DNA of 64,000 nucleotides from Neocallimastix lanati (nom. inval.) (taxonomy: Eukaryota; Neocallimastigomycota; Neocallimastigomycetes; Neocallimastigales; Neocallimastigaceae): NCBI GenBank assembly GCA_016946835.1, contig JACVTC010000045.1:342501-406500 (forward strand). The letters run 5' to 3'. Positions within the stretch are counted from its first letter, which is position 1. Each line of letters opens with the position of its first letter. The position numbers and the translations under genes are program-made. Below the pieces are notes generated by a model. It saw nothing but the letters and a program-made list of their open reading frames with translations, did no database searches and was not told where the DNA came from. Shown piece by piece: positions 19,867 to 33,561 of the stretch.

Positions 19867-21017
19867 TTGAAATAAACGTTAATTCTTTGGTTGAAAAGTT
19901 AATTGTTGGGTTGAAGGTTGATAAGTAGCCAGTGCCAAGGATAACCAGATAAAATGGGAAATGCACAATGTAGAATATAGCTTTTCGGTGATGATTATTG
20001 TATTTAAGAAAGATTTAAATAATTTCGTCAGGATTTGCTGATTACTTCCAATATACGAACACTTTAGGCATATTCATTTCTGTAGAGTAGGGAATGTTAT
20101 TTTCCTTAGTGAAGATAATGTCTATAGGATTAAATTGAGAACTGGAATCCATAAGAATTTTTACTTTTGTAATGAAATTGGAAGCAGTGAGAGAGAATTC
20201 GAAAATTGGAAATTTAATGTTAGGTTAATCAGATATTCTTGGCCTTAAAGTGGGCTTAGAATCGAGATCGGTAATGTGGGAACTTCTAGTTGATGATTAA
20301 TTTCTATTTCTCAATGGACAGTTCTCAAGGGAGTGCTCAGCGGAATCATAATAAAGGTAAAGGTTTTCTCTTCTTTCTTTATCCTTTTCTTCTTTTGTAA
20401 GTGCTCCTTAAAATTTAGATTTGGGAAGCTTTTTATTAATAATAAATTTTTTTCTTATTGTTATTTAAGGATTTTTTCTCTCGGTTTTGTGAAGTAAAGG
20501 GATTTCTTTGGATAGATTAGCTGAAGTCAATTCTTGAGACAATTATTTGAATGGTATAGAGAAACTTAGGTCCACGAACCATTTCGAAAATACTTGTGGC
20601 CTCTGGTTCAGTAAGCCAGCAAGAAATGAGTTCATTTTTGCAAATTTGTTCTATGAAGAGTTATTTACATACCTATTGAATTCTAATACTTAGTTAGGTT
20701 AGTTATATCGCCCAACCATCTTTGTATAATATTTCTAAGTTTTTGGTTAGCCGTAAAAGTGGCATCATTATTTCTGAAAGTAGATTTAAATCTTCCAATA
20801 ATTGATTCGTAATCATTAAGGTAAAGGTCTTTATTCTTTATTAAAGAGGCAGCCAAGTTCATTGCGGTTCCATATAATCAGGAGATGACGAATACAACTC
20901 TATTTGTGTTCTTAGTGAAGCGATCTGGATAGAACATAAAAAAAGGGATTCATCTTTGTAAGAAATCCTTTTGAAGAAGAGGCGTAGTAGTGGAAATATC
21001 TTTAAAAATTATCAAGA
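19867..21017 (-). pseudogene. Ty3/gypsy gag-protease relic, left-arm copy
   Basis: Mirror of 48440-49590, read on the minus strand. The same Gag and protease pieces are present, broken by stops and frameshifts. Several bases differ from the right-arm copy (for example near 19876 and 21018), so the two copies have drifted apart. Confidence 0.65.
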
Positions 21018-21297
21018 GTGGCCAGAAAGAGTGGTTGAATTTACCAAAAAAAAAAATATCAGAAATAGTCAGAAAAGGTGATAGTATCTAAAATGAAGTT
21101 ACTAGGAATTATTAGTAGAAATAATACAAAGATATTGAGCGCGTTTCCTATTGTTATTTTTATTGTAACGTTTTACTTAATATATTTGATAATTTATTAA
21201 ACAAAACAAGATTGACTCAATAAGTTTATACTTACAAAAAGCAAAAAGAAATATTTAATTTTATAACTAAATTTATTTATAATTATTTATTAAAAAT

Positions 21298-21695
21298 TTA
21301 TTTATTGAAAATTTTATTTACAAAAAAAGTTTATATAATAAAAATTTTATTTATTAAAAATTTTATTTATTAAAAATTTTATTTATTAAAAATTTTATTT
21401 ATTAAAAATTTTATTTATTAAAAATTTTATTTTTTAAAAATTTTATTTATTAAAAATTTTATTTATTAAAAATTTTATTTATTAAAAATTTTATTTATTA
21501 AAAATTTTATTTATTAAAAATTTTATTTATTAAAAATTTTATTTATTAAAAATTTTATTTTTTAAAAATTTTATTTATTAAAAATTTTATTTATTAAAAA
21601 TTTTATTTATTAAAAATTTTATTTATTAAAAATTTTATTTATTAAAAATTTTATTTATTAAAAATTTTATTTATTAAAAATTTTATTTATTAAAA
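21298..21695. repeat. 16-bp satellite, left-arm version
   Basis: About 22-24 tandem copies of ATTTTATTTATTAAAA. A variant unit (TTTTTT for TTTATT) occurs twice, 128 bp or eight units apart, a sign of block duplication. The mirror locus at 47822-48178 expanded in a different way. Confidence 0.9.
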
Positions 21696-23569
21696 AGATG
21701 AAAGAAAACATTTTTAAATCGAGAAATTCACATCTATTTATTTTTTTTCTGAATATATAATTAACATTTAACGTTAGTAACAATAAGTTGAATTGATTGA
21801 AGAAAATATATCTTTTAAAAAAAATTAATAATTATTTCTAAAATTAGAATTTATTTTCATTTGGATAAATTATTAACAAAATAAATTTTATGAGATTCTA
21901 TAATTTTTATGTAGAAAGAAAATTATAGAAAATATTAATAAATGTTTAAAATAATAATTTTGCAATATGTGCCGAAGTCGAAGTCGAATCAATGAAATAT
22001 TGGTTACAATCAATATAAGTAACCAGTAGACTATAATTCTTACTTCCCTTACTTATAAATTCATTACATTATTATAATCTTTAGAAAAAATATTAAAATA
22101 TATCTTGTCGCAAATATTAGTGGATTTGAAAATGGAATTCACCAATAAATCAATTGAAATTAAATTTCTTTATTGATAATTTCATTTAAAATTCGACTTT
22201 TATTATAAAAATAAATACTAGGAATATTTGATATTTTGAAACAAAATGGTTTGGACTATTTTAATAACTATAAATCAATTTAATTAAACCCTTAAGAAAC
22301 TGATATAAATAAATCGAAGAAAAATAACGATAACTCCACAAATAATGGAAATTTATCTTTAAAATTAATACTAAAATTATATTCATTAGAAAGCTTTGTT
22401 CGAGATCTACAATATAAATAAATATTAACTCATTTAAACCACTGAAACACGAAAAATTGGACTTTAAATAATTTTAAATTTATAAAAAAATTTAATTATT
22501 GAAAAAGCCCTTAAATATTAAATTAATATTTTATAATTGATAAAATCTTTAACTTGATCATTATATTACTATTTATTATAAACAGAATTAATAAATAAAT
22601 TATACAGATTTAATAATTAATAATAATTTATAATATTTCAATAGTTTTATATAAATTATTATAATATTAGTAATTGTTTAATTAAATAATTTCTAAAAGA
22701 TTTTAAGGAATTCTTTATAATTCTAAAAGTTTCTAAAAAGACTTTTAATTAGATTTTAGATTATAAATTATTTTATTCTTAAATTATTTTATTATTAAAT
22801 CAATATTCAAATATACAATATATAATATGCAATATTTAATATACAATATACAATATACAATATACAATATACAATTTATAACATAATTAATTATAACATA
22901 TACTTTATTATATTTAATTAACTAATTAGTTTTAGTATTAAAAATTTTATTAAAATTATAAATCTTTATTTTATTAATAATCATATAACTATTTTATTAA
23001 AAGATACTTATAAATATTACTTTATTATTATATTTTTATAGTTAATATAAATATATATATATAAAGATTAAAATGCACTAATTATATTATTACTTATTAT
23101 TTTAAAATTAGTATAAAAAGAAGTTGGAATTCTAATATATAATCTTTATAAGATTACTAACTAAGCAAAGTTAGCCGAATAAATTATTAAATTAATTATA
23201 ACAATGGTATTTATTTTTATTATTAATTTTTATAAAAATTTATTATTAAAATATTAAATATAAGATTTCGTTAAAATCTAATTTTTAATTTTTTGATTTC
23301 TTAATTAACTTATAAAAATTGAAGTATGATAATTATTTAATTTTAATTCCTTATTATAATTAATAAAAATCTTAATCGGACAAATATAACTCAAACCTAA
23401 AACTCTTAATATATCTTTAAAATTGTTAACAAATTATTATAGAATTATCCAATTGAATTATAGAATAGGAAATTATACATAAATAAAATTTTCATTATTT
23501 TTCATTTATATTTTATTATATATAATTAATTTTAATTTAATATAACACGATTTAAGATAAGTAAAGTTA
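21696..23569. other. AT-rich arm sequence, no gene recognised
   Basis: No coding signal seen on either strand. A short (ACAATAT)n microsatellite lies at about 22810-22875 and is longer in the right arm (about 46610-46710). Confidence 0.4.
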
Positions 23570-23944
23570 AAAAATTAAGAGTCTCATTCTACACGAGTGA
23601 GTTATTAATTAAATAACAAAGCCAACTCCCTTACTATAATATATAAAAATATAAAATATAAAAGAATATGCTGAATATTGTCAACGCGTTAAAACAAAAT
23701 ATAATAAAAATTATATATAAATTTAAAATAAAAGGAGCAAATTTGATACATAATATTAATGAATAATGTTTTATAAACACGCAAAAATAATTTAATAAAC
23801 TTTATATAACGAACTACTTATATCTACTACTAATCAAATAAAACGAATACATAAATAAAGAATAACATAAATAGACAAGACTACTACTATAACTTCAGAA
23901 AATAAATATAAAATTTATTTATTAATTATTTAGTATTTGTTAAC

Positions 23945-24006
23945 TAATTTTTGCTTATTCATAATTGATAGATACTTATCTATCAATTATGAATAAGCAA
24001 AAATTA
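23945..24006. repeat. Perfect 30-bp hairpin with 2-nt loop, left arm
   Basis: 23945-23974 is the exact reverse complement of 23977-24006, with loop CT at 23975-23976. The right arm has the same hairpin at 45480-45541. Such a perfect foldback inside decayed sequence is likely recent or maintained. Confidence 0.9.
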
Positions 24007-24160
24007 AAATTGATATTTATATATAATATTATACATGGAATAAAATCGAAATTTAAAATATTTTCTGTTTGTAATACATACTCATTGAAATAAATGAACG
24101 ATTTCAATCTACTACTGCCAATATTTTTTAGTAGCCTTTTTTTAGTCTTTTTTATTTATT

Positions 24161-24515
24161 CAAGCCACTCCTACAGGATTCAAGATAAGATAATTCAATC
24201 ATATATTCTGTTTTTACTTCTACTATAACCACTCTTGAGGCTATCTAATACTTACTACTTTTTAGGCTATCTTTATCTTAATTCTAAGATAATACTGGCA
24301 TTTTAAACATGTGGTCAAACAAGCTAAAATTTAAAAAAAATTAAATATTTAAACTATTTTATTATCTAATCAAGCCACTCCTTTATTAATAAGTTTTTAT
24401 TCAAACCACTTATTTAATTACTATATTACACAATCCACTCTATATTATATATCTATTATTTAGGCTATTACTCTTTGTAATAATACTGATATACAAGTTA
24501 CTATCCAAGCCACTC
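24161..24515. repeat. Dispersed CAAGCCACTC / AGGCTAT motif cluster
   Basis: CAAGCCACTC lies at 24161, 24371 and 24506, with variants at 24402 and 24431; AGGCTAT lies at about 24239, 24264 and 24462. Spacing is irregular. The mirror is at about 44970-45330. Function unknown. Confidence 0.6.
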
Positions 24516-25439
24516 ATTTCTAGAAATTATTTTCAACTCTTTATTTATAACATAAAACCCTCAAACTTGATATTCCACTATCCTAACCTAAGAGAAAGCC
24601 AAAACCATACTGTATAAATTAAATTACAAACGATGTCGCCTTAGTAACAATAGACAAAAATGAAACGGAAGAACCACTGCATTAAAAAATTATATTTGAC
24701 AAAAAAGACAAAAAAGGAATAGATCAAAGCTATAATATAAAAGTTAGAAAGCATGAAAAAAATGAATGTATATACAGCTGTTGATTTAATACCAAACGAA
24801 ACTAACGTTATTTCATCTAGATGGGTATTTAAATTCAAAGGTGATCCAGAAGAAAAAATATCACTAAAGAAAGCAAAGCTCGTCCCTTGTGGATTTACAC
24901 AGCAATAGCAATATGGAATAGATTTTAAAGAAATATTTTTATTTACTCTCTGACAATGCACACTACCAATGATAACTACAGTTACCTCAAAGAACAGTTA
25001 TGATATACACCAAATAGATATTAAAGCAGCTTATTTTGACACCAAGTTAAGTGAAGATATATATATGTACTTATCAAAAAGAGAAGAAATTGAAAAGAAA
25101 TATTATTGTAAGTTAAACAAAGCCTTATATAAATTAAGACAAGCTAGACGTATGTGGAACAACACTTTAAATATCACACTATTAAACCTTAAATTTACTA
25201 TATTATCTTATGATCCCTATATATAAGACAAAAATAATAAAAATAATAATATTAGTAGCCCGTTAGTCTTATAAGTAAATGACATTCTTGTTACTGGTAA
25301 TGATAATGAAATATACAAAATAAAAAATTTTTTGAAAGAAAAATTTGACATTACTAACACTAGACTTTTTTTTGAAATTACAACTAATTGAATATATATA
25401 TATTAAAAACAAAATAAAAAAATTTTTATTTTATTTTTG

Positions 25440-27100
25440 TTTTTATTTTTAGTACTTCATATATATTTTGATGATAATAGATAAATCATTATAATATTTT
25501 TAAATAATTTATCTACTACTGTTATATAGCAATTTATCGTTTCGATAATCAACACCTTTCAATCTCTAAACAAGCCTATTAATATTTCCTAAAATAAAAT
25601 TGTATTTGATGTCTTTGTTAAGTGATCTCTTCTAGTTATAATCTATTGAGAATGATATATTAATACCATTCTCATCTCAAATTAAGTAGAAACTAAATAG
25701 TTAAATGGTTAAATGGTTAAATGATTAAATAGGTAAATGAATAACTTGTAATTTTTAACTAAAATTTCTTTTTTCTTTTTATAAATTATAAATTTTTATG
25801 TTAATTTCTAAATCTCTAAATAATTCATAATTTATAATTATTTTTATTTCTTCTAGTAATTTTTTTTTTTTTTTTTTTTTTTTTGTTCGTTTTAAATTTC
25901 AACATTTAAAAAAAATATATATATATATATATTTTGTTCATATTTTAATATTTAATGCAATATTTTTTTTTATCGTTAATATTGATATTTTAATGATTAT
26001 ATTTTATATTATTTATGTACTCAGTTTTATACCATATTATTTAAATAATCAGTTTTTAATTACATTGCAAAGAAAATTTATGAAATAAATTAATTAAATA
26101 TTTGTATTAATAAAAATAATATTAACTTTAATATTTATAAAAAATTTATATTTTATATTTATTTTCTTAAAAATTATAACTTAATATTTTATATTTATTT
26201 TCTTAAAGATTATTATTTTATATTTTTATGTGTATGATAAATATATTATAATTTTAATATTAATAATTTATAATTATATATTTTTAATTTATAATTTTTA
26301 TATTATATTATTTTAATCATAAATTCATCTAATTAATTTTTATTTTAAAATAATTTATTATTAATTAAATATATATATATGTATTTCAAAATAACATCAC
26401 TTATTTAATGACTTTTGATTTTCATTTTTTATTTTATTATATTTTACTTTTAAATATTAAAAATGAATTAAATTAAATAAAATATTTTGATACAAAAGTA
26501 ATTAATCTTATACGATAATTCAAAAATCAAGATTTGAATATTTTATGTCTTTATAATTAATTTTTTTTTTAATTAGTACTTTTTATTTACATTTTTTTAT
26601 TTTATTTAATATTTTGTAATAAAAAATAATATATTCATAAATACTATTTATTAAAAAAAATTCTTTTCTTTGTATTTTTTTAAAACTAATTTCTACAAAA
26701 AGGTATAGATATGAGTATATATACTTTTTTTTCGTTTTTGAAAATATAGAAAAATCCTAAACAAGAAAGGTTTTTACTACTAATTTAAATATGAATCCAC
26801 TTCATTATAATTTTCATCTTATATATTATAGATTACTTTCATTTAATCTAACCCATCAAATTAAAATCTAATCTTTTAAATAAATATCATATTTCAATTA
26901 AAATTTCATAAAAAAATTCATCAAAGCGAAGTTGGCGCAGTCGGCAGCGCGTAAGTCTCATAATCTTAAGGTCGTGAGTTCGAACCTCACACTTCGCATT
27001 TTTTAGTTTTATATATATATTACTTTTTATTTCATTCTTTTTATTTTATTTTTTGATTTATCTTTTTATATTTATTTTTTTTGTTTTATTTTTTTTGTTT
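25440..27100 (+). repeat. Tandem-duplicated segment, unit A (with tRNA-Met)
   Basis: Similar in order and sequence to 27960-31660: both contain a CAACACCTTTCAATCTC block, a GTTCGTTTTA block, an AATAATCAGTTTTTAATTA block and a tRNA-Met with like flanks. Unit B has grown by a copia insertion. Confidence 0.8.
26926..26998 (+). tRNA. tRNA-Met(CAT), elongator, left arm copy 1
   Basis: 73 nt; 7-bp acceptor stem GCGAAGT/ACTTCGC, discriminator A, anticodon CAT at 26959-26961 in loop CTCATAA, T loop TTCGAAC. The T-T pair closing the anticodon stem matches the U31-U39 seen in yeast elongator tRNA-Met, and the T arm lacks initiator features. A T6 terminator follows at 26999-27004. All four copies in the window are identical. 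Confidence 0.97.
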
Positions 27101-27392
27101 TAATTATATATTTTATTTTTTCATTTTATTTTTTTTATTTTTATTATTATTTTTTTATTACTATTATTTTTCTTTTTGTTTTGATTTTTCATTTTACTTA
27201 TATATTGATGTTTTTTTATTTTATTTTTATTTTTATTATTATTATTTTTTTTTATTCATTCTATTTTTTATTTATTTATTTTTATTTCAATTAATATATA
27301 GAATTAATAAGACTGCATAAGATAAAAATTAAATTTTGTTTTTATTTTTTTTTTTTAATTAATTTAAATCAAATCGTTATATCTTTAAACCA

Positions 27393-27775
27393 TAAAAATT
27401 TTATTTTATTTTATTTTATTTTATTTTATTTTATTTTATTTTATTTTATTTTATTTTATTTTATTTAATTTTATTTTATTCAATCTGTACATTATATTTA
27501 ATATTCTACTTTTTATTTTATTTTATTTTATATTATTCAATCTCTACATTATATTTAATATTCTACTTTTTATTTTATTTTATTTTATTTTATTTTTATT
27601 TCTATGCTTATTTTTATTTTTATTTTATTTTATTTTATTTTATTTTATTTTATTTTATTTTATTTTATTTTATTTTATTTTATTTTATTTTATTTTATTT
27701 TATTTTATTTTATTTTATTTTATTTTATTTTATTTTATTTTATTTTATTTTATTTTATTTTATTTATTATTATTT
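27393..27775. repeat. (ATTTT)n arrays, left arm
   Basis: Pentanucleotide arrays at about 27400-27475 and 27620-27765, separated by two copies of a block with TTCAATCTNTAC. The same block recurs in the minisatellite near 63280-63815. Confidence 0.9.
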
Positions 27776-27863
27776 TTTTTTATTCGTAGAAAATAACGAA
27801 ATTTTAGTAGACCAAAAGAAGAGATGAAGACCGACCTCTAAAAGTCTTCCCTCTTAAATTCTT

Positions 27864-27909
<46 letters not shown>

Positions 27910-28934
27910 TTATATATATATGAAATATATGTATTAAAAAAAAAATAAAGAAATTTATGTTATTTTTATTTTTATTTTTGTACTTCATATATATCATGAT
28001 GATAGTAGATAAATCATTATAATATTTTTTTAATAATTTATTTACTACTGTTATATAGCAATTTATCGTTTCGATAGTCAACACCTTTCAATCTCTAAAC
28101 AAGCCTATTAATATTTCCTAAAATAAAATTGTATTTGATGTCTTTGTTAAGTGATCTCTTCTAGTTATTATCTATTGAGAATGATATATTAATACCATTC
28201 TCATCTCAAATTAAGTAAAAACTAAATAGTTAAATGATTAAATGGATAAATGGTTATATAGGTAAATGAATAACTTGTAATTTTTAACTAAAATTTCTTT
28301 TTTCTTTTTATAAATTATAAATTTTTATGTTAATTTCTAAATCTCTAAATAATTCATAATTTATAATTATTTTTATTTCTTTTAGTAATTTTTTTTTTTT
28401 GTTCGTTTTACATTTCAACATTTAAAAATATATATATATATATATATATTTTTTGTTCATATTTTAATATTTAATGCAATATTTTTTTTTATCGTTAATA
28501 TTGATATTTTAATGATTTTATTTTATATTATTTATATATTTAAAAATATTTTAATAATTTATGATAAAAAGTTTAAAGTTTGCTATAATATTATTATAAA
28601 AATGAACGAAAATGTGTATAAATGAAAAAAAAAATCATAATAAAAATATAATATTAAAAAATAAAAATAACTAAAAAAAAAAAAAATTTTTAATTATAGA
28701 ATAATGGTTATAATAAATAGATAATTTGTCCATCTATAAAAAAAAAATGTACTCCGTTTTATACCATATTATTTAAATAATCAGTTTTTAATTATATTGC
28801 AAAGAAAATTTATGATATAAATTAATTAAATATATATATATAAATAATTTAAATGTTAACATTTATAATTAATTTATATTATATATTTATTTTCGCAAAG
28901 ATTATTAGTTATACTTTAATATCTATATAATTGA

Positions 28935-30830
28935 TTATTATTAAGAAGTTAATATAAAATATGATATACACTTTATGAAATATGATGTACATTCTATGAA
29001 ATATGATATTGTGAATTTTTGTATGTTCAATAACAAAATTTTTATAATTACTATTATTTCATATGTTATAAACAAAATTTTTGGACACTACATTATTTGT
29101 AGATACTATATCAAATATGAATAAATTTTCATCATTTGCAATAATATTTGAAATTAGATTATTATTTTTGAATATTTGTATACGATCTTTATTATTTATG
29201 CTTTTCATAATGATAGCACATCCATTTTTGAGAATGAAATAAGTGGTTATTAACTTATTTTGAATATTTGACAAGTAATAAACATTTGATTGATTATAGA
29301 AAACAGTTCTATTTAAATTTACCATTTTAAGTACCTAAATTTTCAATCTTATCTAAATCGTCATTTAGATAAGTAATATTTTTATTATTTAATTTATTTA
29401 AATTATTGATTATTTATGTTACTAGTTAAATTGATACCAGTGCCACTATCAATAATCCAATGAGTGGAATTATTATTTTTAATTGTTATATTTTTATTAC
29501 AATTTTGAATGATTAAAATATTTGCTGTGAAATCATTATATATTTTATCTTCATTATCATCATTATTTTCAAAAGAATTATTGTTATTCTTTTAACAATT
29601 ATTAATCTTATTATTATCAATAATATTAGTAATGTGATAATTATTTTTGTTATATCTTTTAGAAAAATTTTTATTTTTATTTTTATTAATAACAATTTTA
29701 TAATTTTTATTGTCATAATCGTTTGATTTATTATTATTTTTTATTTAAAAATTATATTTACAATGGTCTGTAGAGTGACCATTAATTCTGCATATATGAC
29801 AATAATAATCATTAAAAATTTTATTATTAAAATTTTTATTATAATTTTTATTATTATTTCTTTTACTTCTAATTATATTATTAACATTTAAATCATTTAT
29901 AATTTTGTTTTTAGATCTTAGTATTTCATCTTTTTCAAAAAAATCGTGTCTGTTGTTTAATTCTTTAATATGATCCTCAAAATTTTCGTAATTATAAATT
30001 GGTGATGATTTATATCAATTTTATCTAATTCATTTACGGAATATAAAAGTTTTGTTTCTTCATCAGGAGGTATTATTTTTAATTTATTGCATTCATTTTT
30101 ATATTGTTCAAAAAAATTGCTTAAGTCATTAATATATTGAATATAGTCATAATTAATTAACTTAAGATTGATAATTTTATACTCTAGAATGTTTAAAAGT
30201 TCCTTTTCCAAATTGATAGAAACGGTTTTTTAATCTTTCAATCATATTATAGGCAGTTTTGCATCCTTGTAATTATTCCTGATTCGATTTTTCTAAACTA
30301 TTTATTATAATAGATTGAACAGCATAGTCCTATTTTATTTGACTTCAGTTCATCTTTGAAAATTGAATTTCATTTTCTATAAAAGTATCTAAATCATAGG
30401 TTATTAAATGCCTTTTTAATGGTTCATACCAGTCTAAGTAATTTTCTTTATTTAATTTAAAATATTTAATATCAAAAAAGGATTTTGCTATATTTCCATA
30501 ATATTTATTAATGATGATCTTTTTATCGTTAGATTCATCATGTTCATAAGAAAAGGTCAATTCATTGTCCTTATTATCAGTTGGAGTCAATGAATTTGAA
30601 TTTTCTTCAATATTATTATTATTCTTTCTTTTAACCATTCTTTGAAACATTAACTTTGAAGCATTAATTATACTTTAAAAATAATTAGAATTACTAAAAT
30701 GTTTTAATATTAAAATTAATAATTGATCACTTTGTAATTGAGGCTCTTAATCTATTAAGGAGTCAATATAAATTTTGATATACACTCTATGAAATATAAA
30801 TTTATTTAATTAATATTTATTATTTATTGA
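28935..30830 (-). pseudogene. Copia relic 2 (LTR fragments, gag, protease), left arm
   Basis: Mirror of 38656-40551, read on the minus strand. Gag starts at 30650; the knuckle CX2CX4HX4C and the protease DSG lie around 29770 and 29450. Several stops break it. See the right-arm entry for details. Confidence 0.8.
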
Positions 30831-31522
30831 TTTATATATTTCAATAAAATATTTAAAAGACTCAAAATATTATTTTTATAAAAATATTTTTCCTTTATAT
30901 ATTTTATATACAAATTATTACATAATATATTTATAAATATTTATAATACTTTAAAGTACAAAGTTTAAATATTGTGTTGAACTTTAACAATTATCAATTT
31001 AATATTAATATTTTATTATTATACTTTTGTGTGTGAACATATATATAATTTTTTACACATTATTATTTTAATTATAAGTAGATCGTGCTAAATTTTATTT
31101 TAAAATATTTTATTGTTAATTAAATATATAGATGTATTTTAGAATAATTATTATTACTTATTTAATAATTTTTGCTTTTTTTTGTATTTAATATCATTTC
31201 AATACATAAAATATTTATACAAATTATTTATAAATTATTTATTAAAAAAATATTTTTTAGTTGATTTTTTTAGTATTAATTCCTACAAAAATGTGTAGAT
31301 ATAGGTATATATACTTTTTTTTTGTTTTTCAAAAATATATAAAAATTCTTAAAAAAAAAAAAAAAATAGTTTTCACTACTAATTTAAATAGGAATCCGCC
31401 TCATTATAATCTTCATCTTATATTATAGATTACTTTCATTTAAGCTAACCCATCAAAATAAATTCTAACCTTTTAAATAAATATATTATTTCAATGAAAA
31501 TTTCAAAAATAAACATATAAAA

Positions 31523-31595
31523 GCGAAGTTGGCGCAGTCGGCAGCGCGTAAGTCTCATAATCTTAAGGTCGTGAGTTCGAACCTCACACTTCGCA
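31523..31595 (+). tRNA. tRNA-Met(CAT), elongator, left arm copy 2
   Basis: Identical in sequence to 26926-26998; T7 terminator at 31596-31602. It lies in duplicated unit B. Confidence 0.97.
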
Positions 31596-31856
31596 TTTTT
31601 TTAGTTTTATATATATATTATATTATTTTTTATTTCATTCTTTTTATTTTATTTTTTGATTTATTTTTTTATTTTATTTTTTTATTTTAATTTTTTGATT
31701 TATTTTTTTATTTTATTTTTTTATTTTAATTTTTGATTTATTTTTTTATTTTATTTTTTTATTTTAATTTTTTTTATTTTTTATTTTTTATTTTTTATTT
31801 TTATTACATACATTATATTTATATATATATATATTTATATTTATTTTATTTTATTT

Positions 31857-31892
<36 letters not shown>

Positions 31893-32625
31893 TTTCATTT
31901 AATATATATAAAAATAATTATATTATGATTTCAGTGAATGTTTTCGACATTCTATATGGTATAGGAATTTATTTAAGGAATTAAATATTGATATATAATA
32001 ACTATCAACTCAAATAATAAAGCTGCCATCTGTAACTGTGAAAATGAAACTATAATACAAAATCAAAACATATGAACTTAAAATTCAACAGTATTAGAGA
32101 AATGATATATAAAAACGTAATAATAGAATTAAATTGAAATATATTAATTCTATAATCAATCTTAATTTTATTAATAATATTTAATAATTTATTATATACT
32201 TATTTACTTTTAAATTAACTAAGTATTTTCTTAAATTGTTATTTTCATATTAATATATTTCTTCATACATTAGAAACTATTTTAAAATAATTTAATTTAC
32301 ATTAATCAATTTTATGTGTAATATAAATTATTATTTATAAATAAAAGCACTTCAAGAGACTATATTTTTCTTTTATTTTTCTTTTTAAAATTATATGCTT
32401 TATTAAATATTTATAATTAAATCATAATAAAATTATATAAAACTGTAAAAAAAATAGTATTTTTGATATAAGAAATATATAATAAAAGTATAATAATACT
32501 AAAAAGTAAAAATATAATTGACTTTACGGTTATGATATATTTTTTATTTAATATTCAATTGTTCTTTAGTGATCCTAAATTATTAATATCAATTAATAAT
32601 GAATTTCAATATTTTTTCACTATTA
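31596..32625. other. Low-complexity and AT-rich arm sequence, no gene
   Basis: TTTATTTTT-type low-complexity DNA to about 31890 with a T run, then AT-rich sequence without recognisable coding parts. The mirror is 36861-37890. Confidence 0.4.
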
Positions 32626-33286
32626 AACCTTTTAAAGATTAATGAATTTATCAGCATAACTGAACTATGACCTAATATATTTCAATTTGATTTTATTGAT
32701 TTTTACTATTTCTTTAATATAATGTGCTCTTACTTTTAAATGTTTTATTTTAGTTTTGATTGATCGATTATTATATGTAATAAACGGCCTATTTGTTGTT
32801 TACATTGATTTCGATATAGTTTAATTTTTATCTTTTAGCTTATTAACAATGTTTAAATATTACATACAATGTTTAAAGTGTTTACTAAGATTATAGTACT
32901 CAGCTTCGACAGAAGAGTTTGAAATTGAGTATTAATGTTTCTAGCACTTACTTGTTGAAGTGTTTCCAAAAGCATATTAAAAATACTCTAATTAATCTTC
33001 TTGTCTCGTTGCTCCCTGAAAATTCTGCATCAGCTAGTGCTATTATATTTTTATTATTTGTGAATTTCAATCCATAGTTAAAAAATATTTTAACTATTTA
33101 AATAATCTAAAAGTATTTTCCATCAATTTAAAATTGGATTTTACGTTTTTCTTATAATATTGATTTCGAAAATATAATATTTAGTCTAATGTTTATGCTT
33201 AAATACGGAAGGATTTCAATGGCGCATATAATAATTAGATACTTTAATTTTAATTTTATTAATTCCTTGCTTTTATCACTTGAATA
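32626..33286 (-). pseudogene. Copia RT-end/RNase H relic, left arm
   Basis: Mirror of 36200-36860, read on the minus strand. Unlike the right-arm copy, it does not continue into an integrase/RT relic across the junction. Confidence 0.7.
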
Positions 33287-33561
33287 GTGTTTTTCATAAT
33301 AATTATATGATTTATTATTATTTAAATTAATAACAAATAAAGTAATATCATTATTCTTATAATAATTATTAAATATTATCCAAAATGGATATTGGTAGAG
33401 TTCGAATAAGTTTCTTTTATTTTAAATTCTTAGATTTAATCTAACTTTCCAAAATATACAAAGTTGCTTTTTGGAATCATTGCTCTCATCAATTTCTTAT
33501 ATATTGATTTTTAGATTACTAGGATTTTCTTCTTAAAAATATGATTCTATATAAAAATTAA

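Larger units (their letters stand above)
23574..25395 (+). pseudogene. Copia relic 1 (primer site and reverse transcriptase), left arm
   Basis: Starts with the copia primer site ATTAAGAGTCTCA (about 23574-23586) and then the D-arm complement. From about 24748 a copia reverse transcriptase can be read with stops: VISSRWVFKFK, GFTQQ-stop, IDFKE, then an open piece at 24969-25226 (HQIDIKAAYFDTKLSEDIYM, KLNKALYKLRQ), and ND-ILVTG near 25280 where YVDD would be. The gag, protease and integrase parts are not recognisable. It is clearly dead. Confidence 0.75.
27960..31660 (+). repeat. Tandem-duplicated segment, unit B (with tRNA-Met and a copia relic)
   Basis: Second copy of the segment at 25440-27100, enlarged by the copia relic at about 28935-30830. 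The duplication came before the inverted repeat, as both arms carry both units. Confidence 0.75.
18751..33561 (+). repeat. Left arm of a giant inverted repeat (about 14.8 kb)
   Basis: Reverse complement of 35925-50693. Paired coordinates add up to 69486-69487 over the inner part and to 69444-69457 at the outer end because of indels. Inner stretches I compared are identical apart from homopolymer lengths; outer stretches show scattered substitutions. The arm starts at ACGTA before the tRNA-Ser and ends where pairing stops at 33561. Confidence 0.95.

Noticed and set aside
21298-21695. CRISPR-like array
   Set aside because: The units are contiguous 16-mers with no spacers, in a eukaryotic context.
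24641-24961. 106-codon minus-strand frame (and 44526-44846)
   Set aside because: Antisense of the copia RT relic that reads on the plus strand.
27604-27789. Open frames in the pentanucleotide arrays and their mirror (41698-41883)
   Set aside because: Low-complexity DNA without codon structure.
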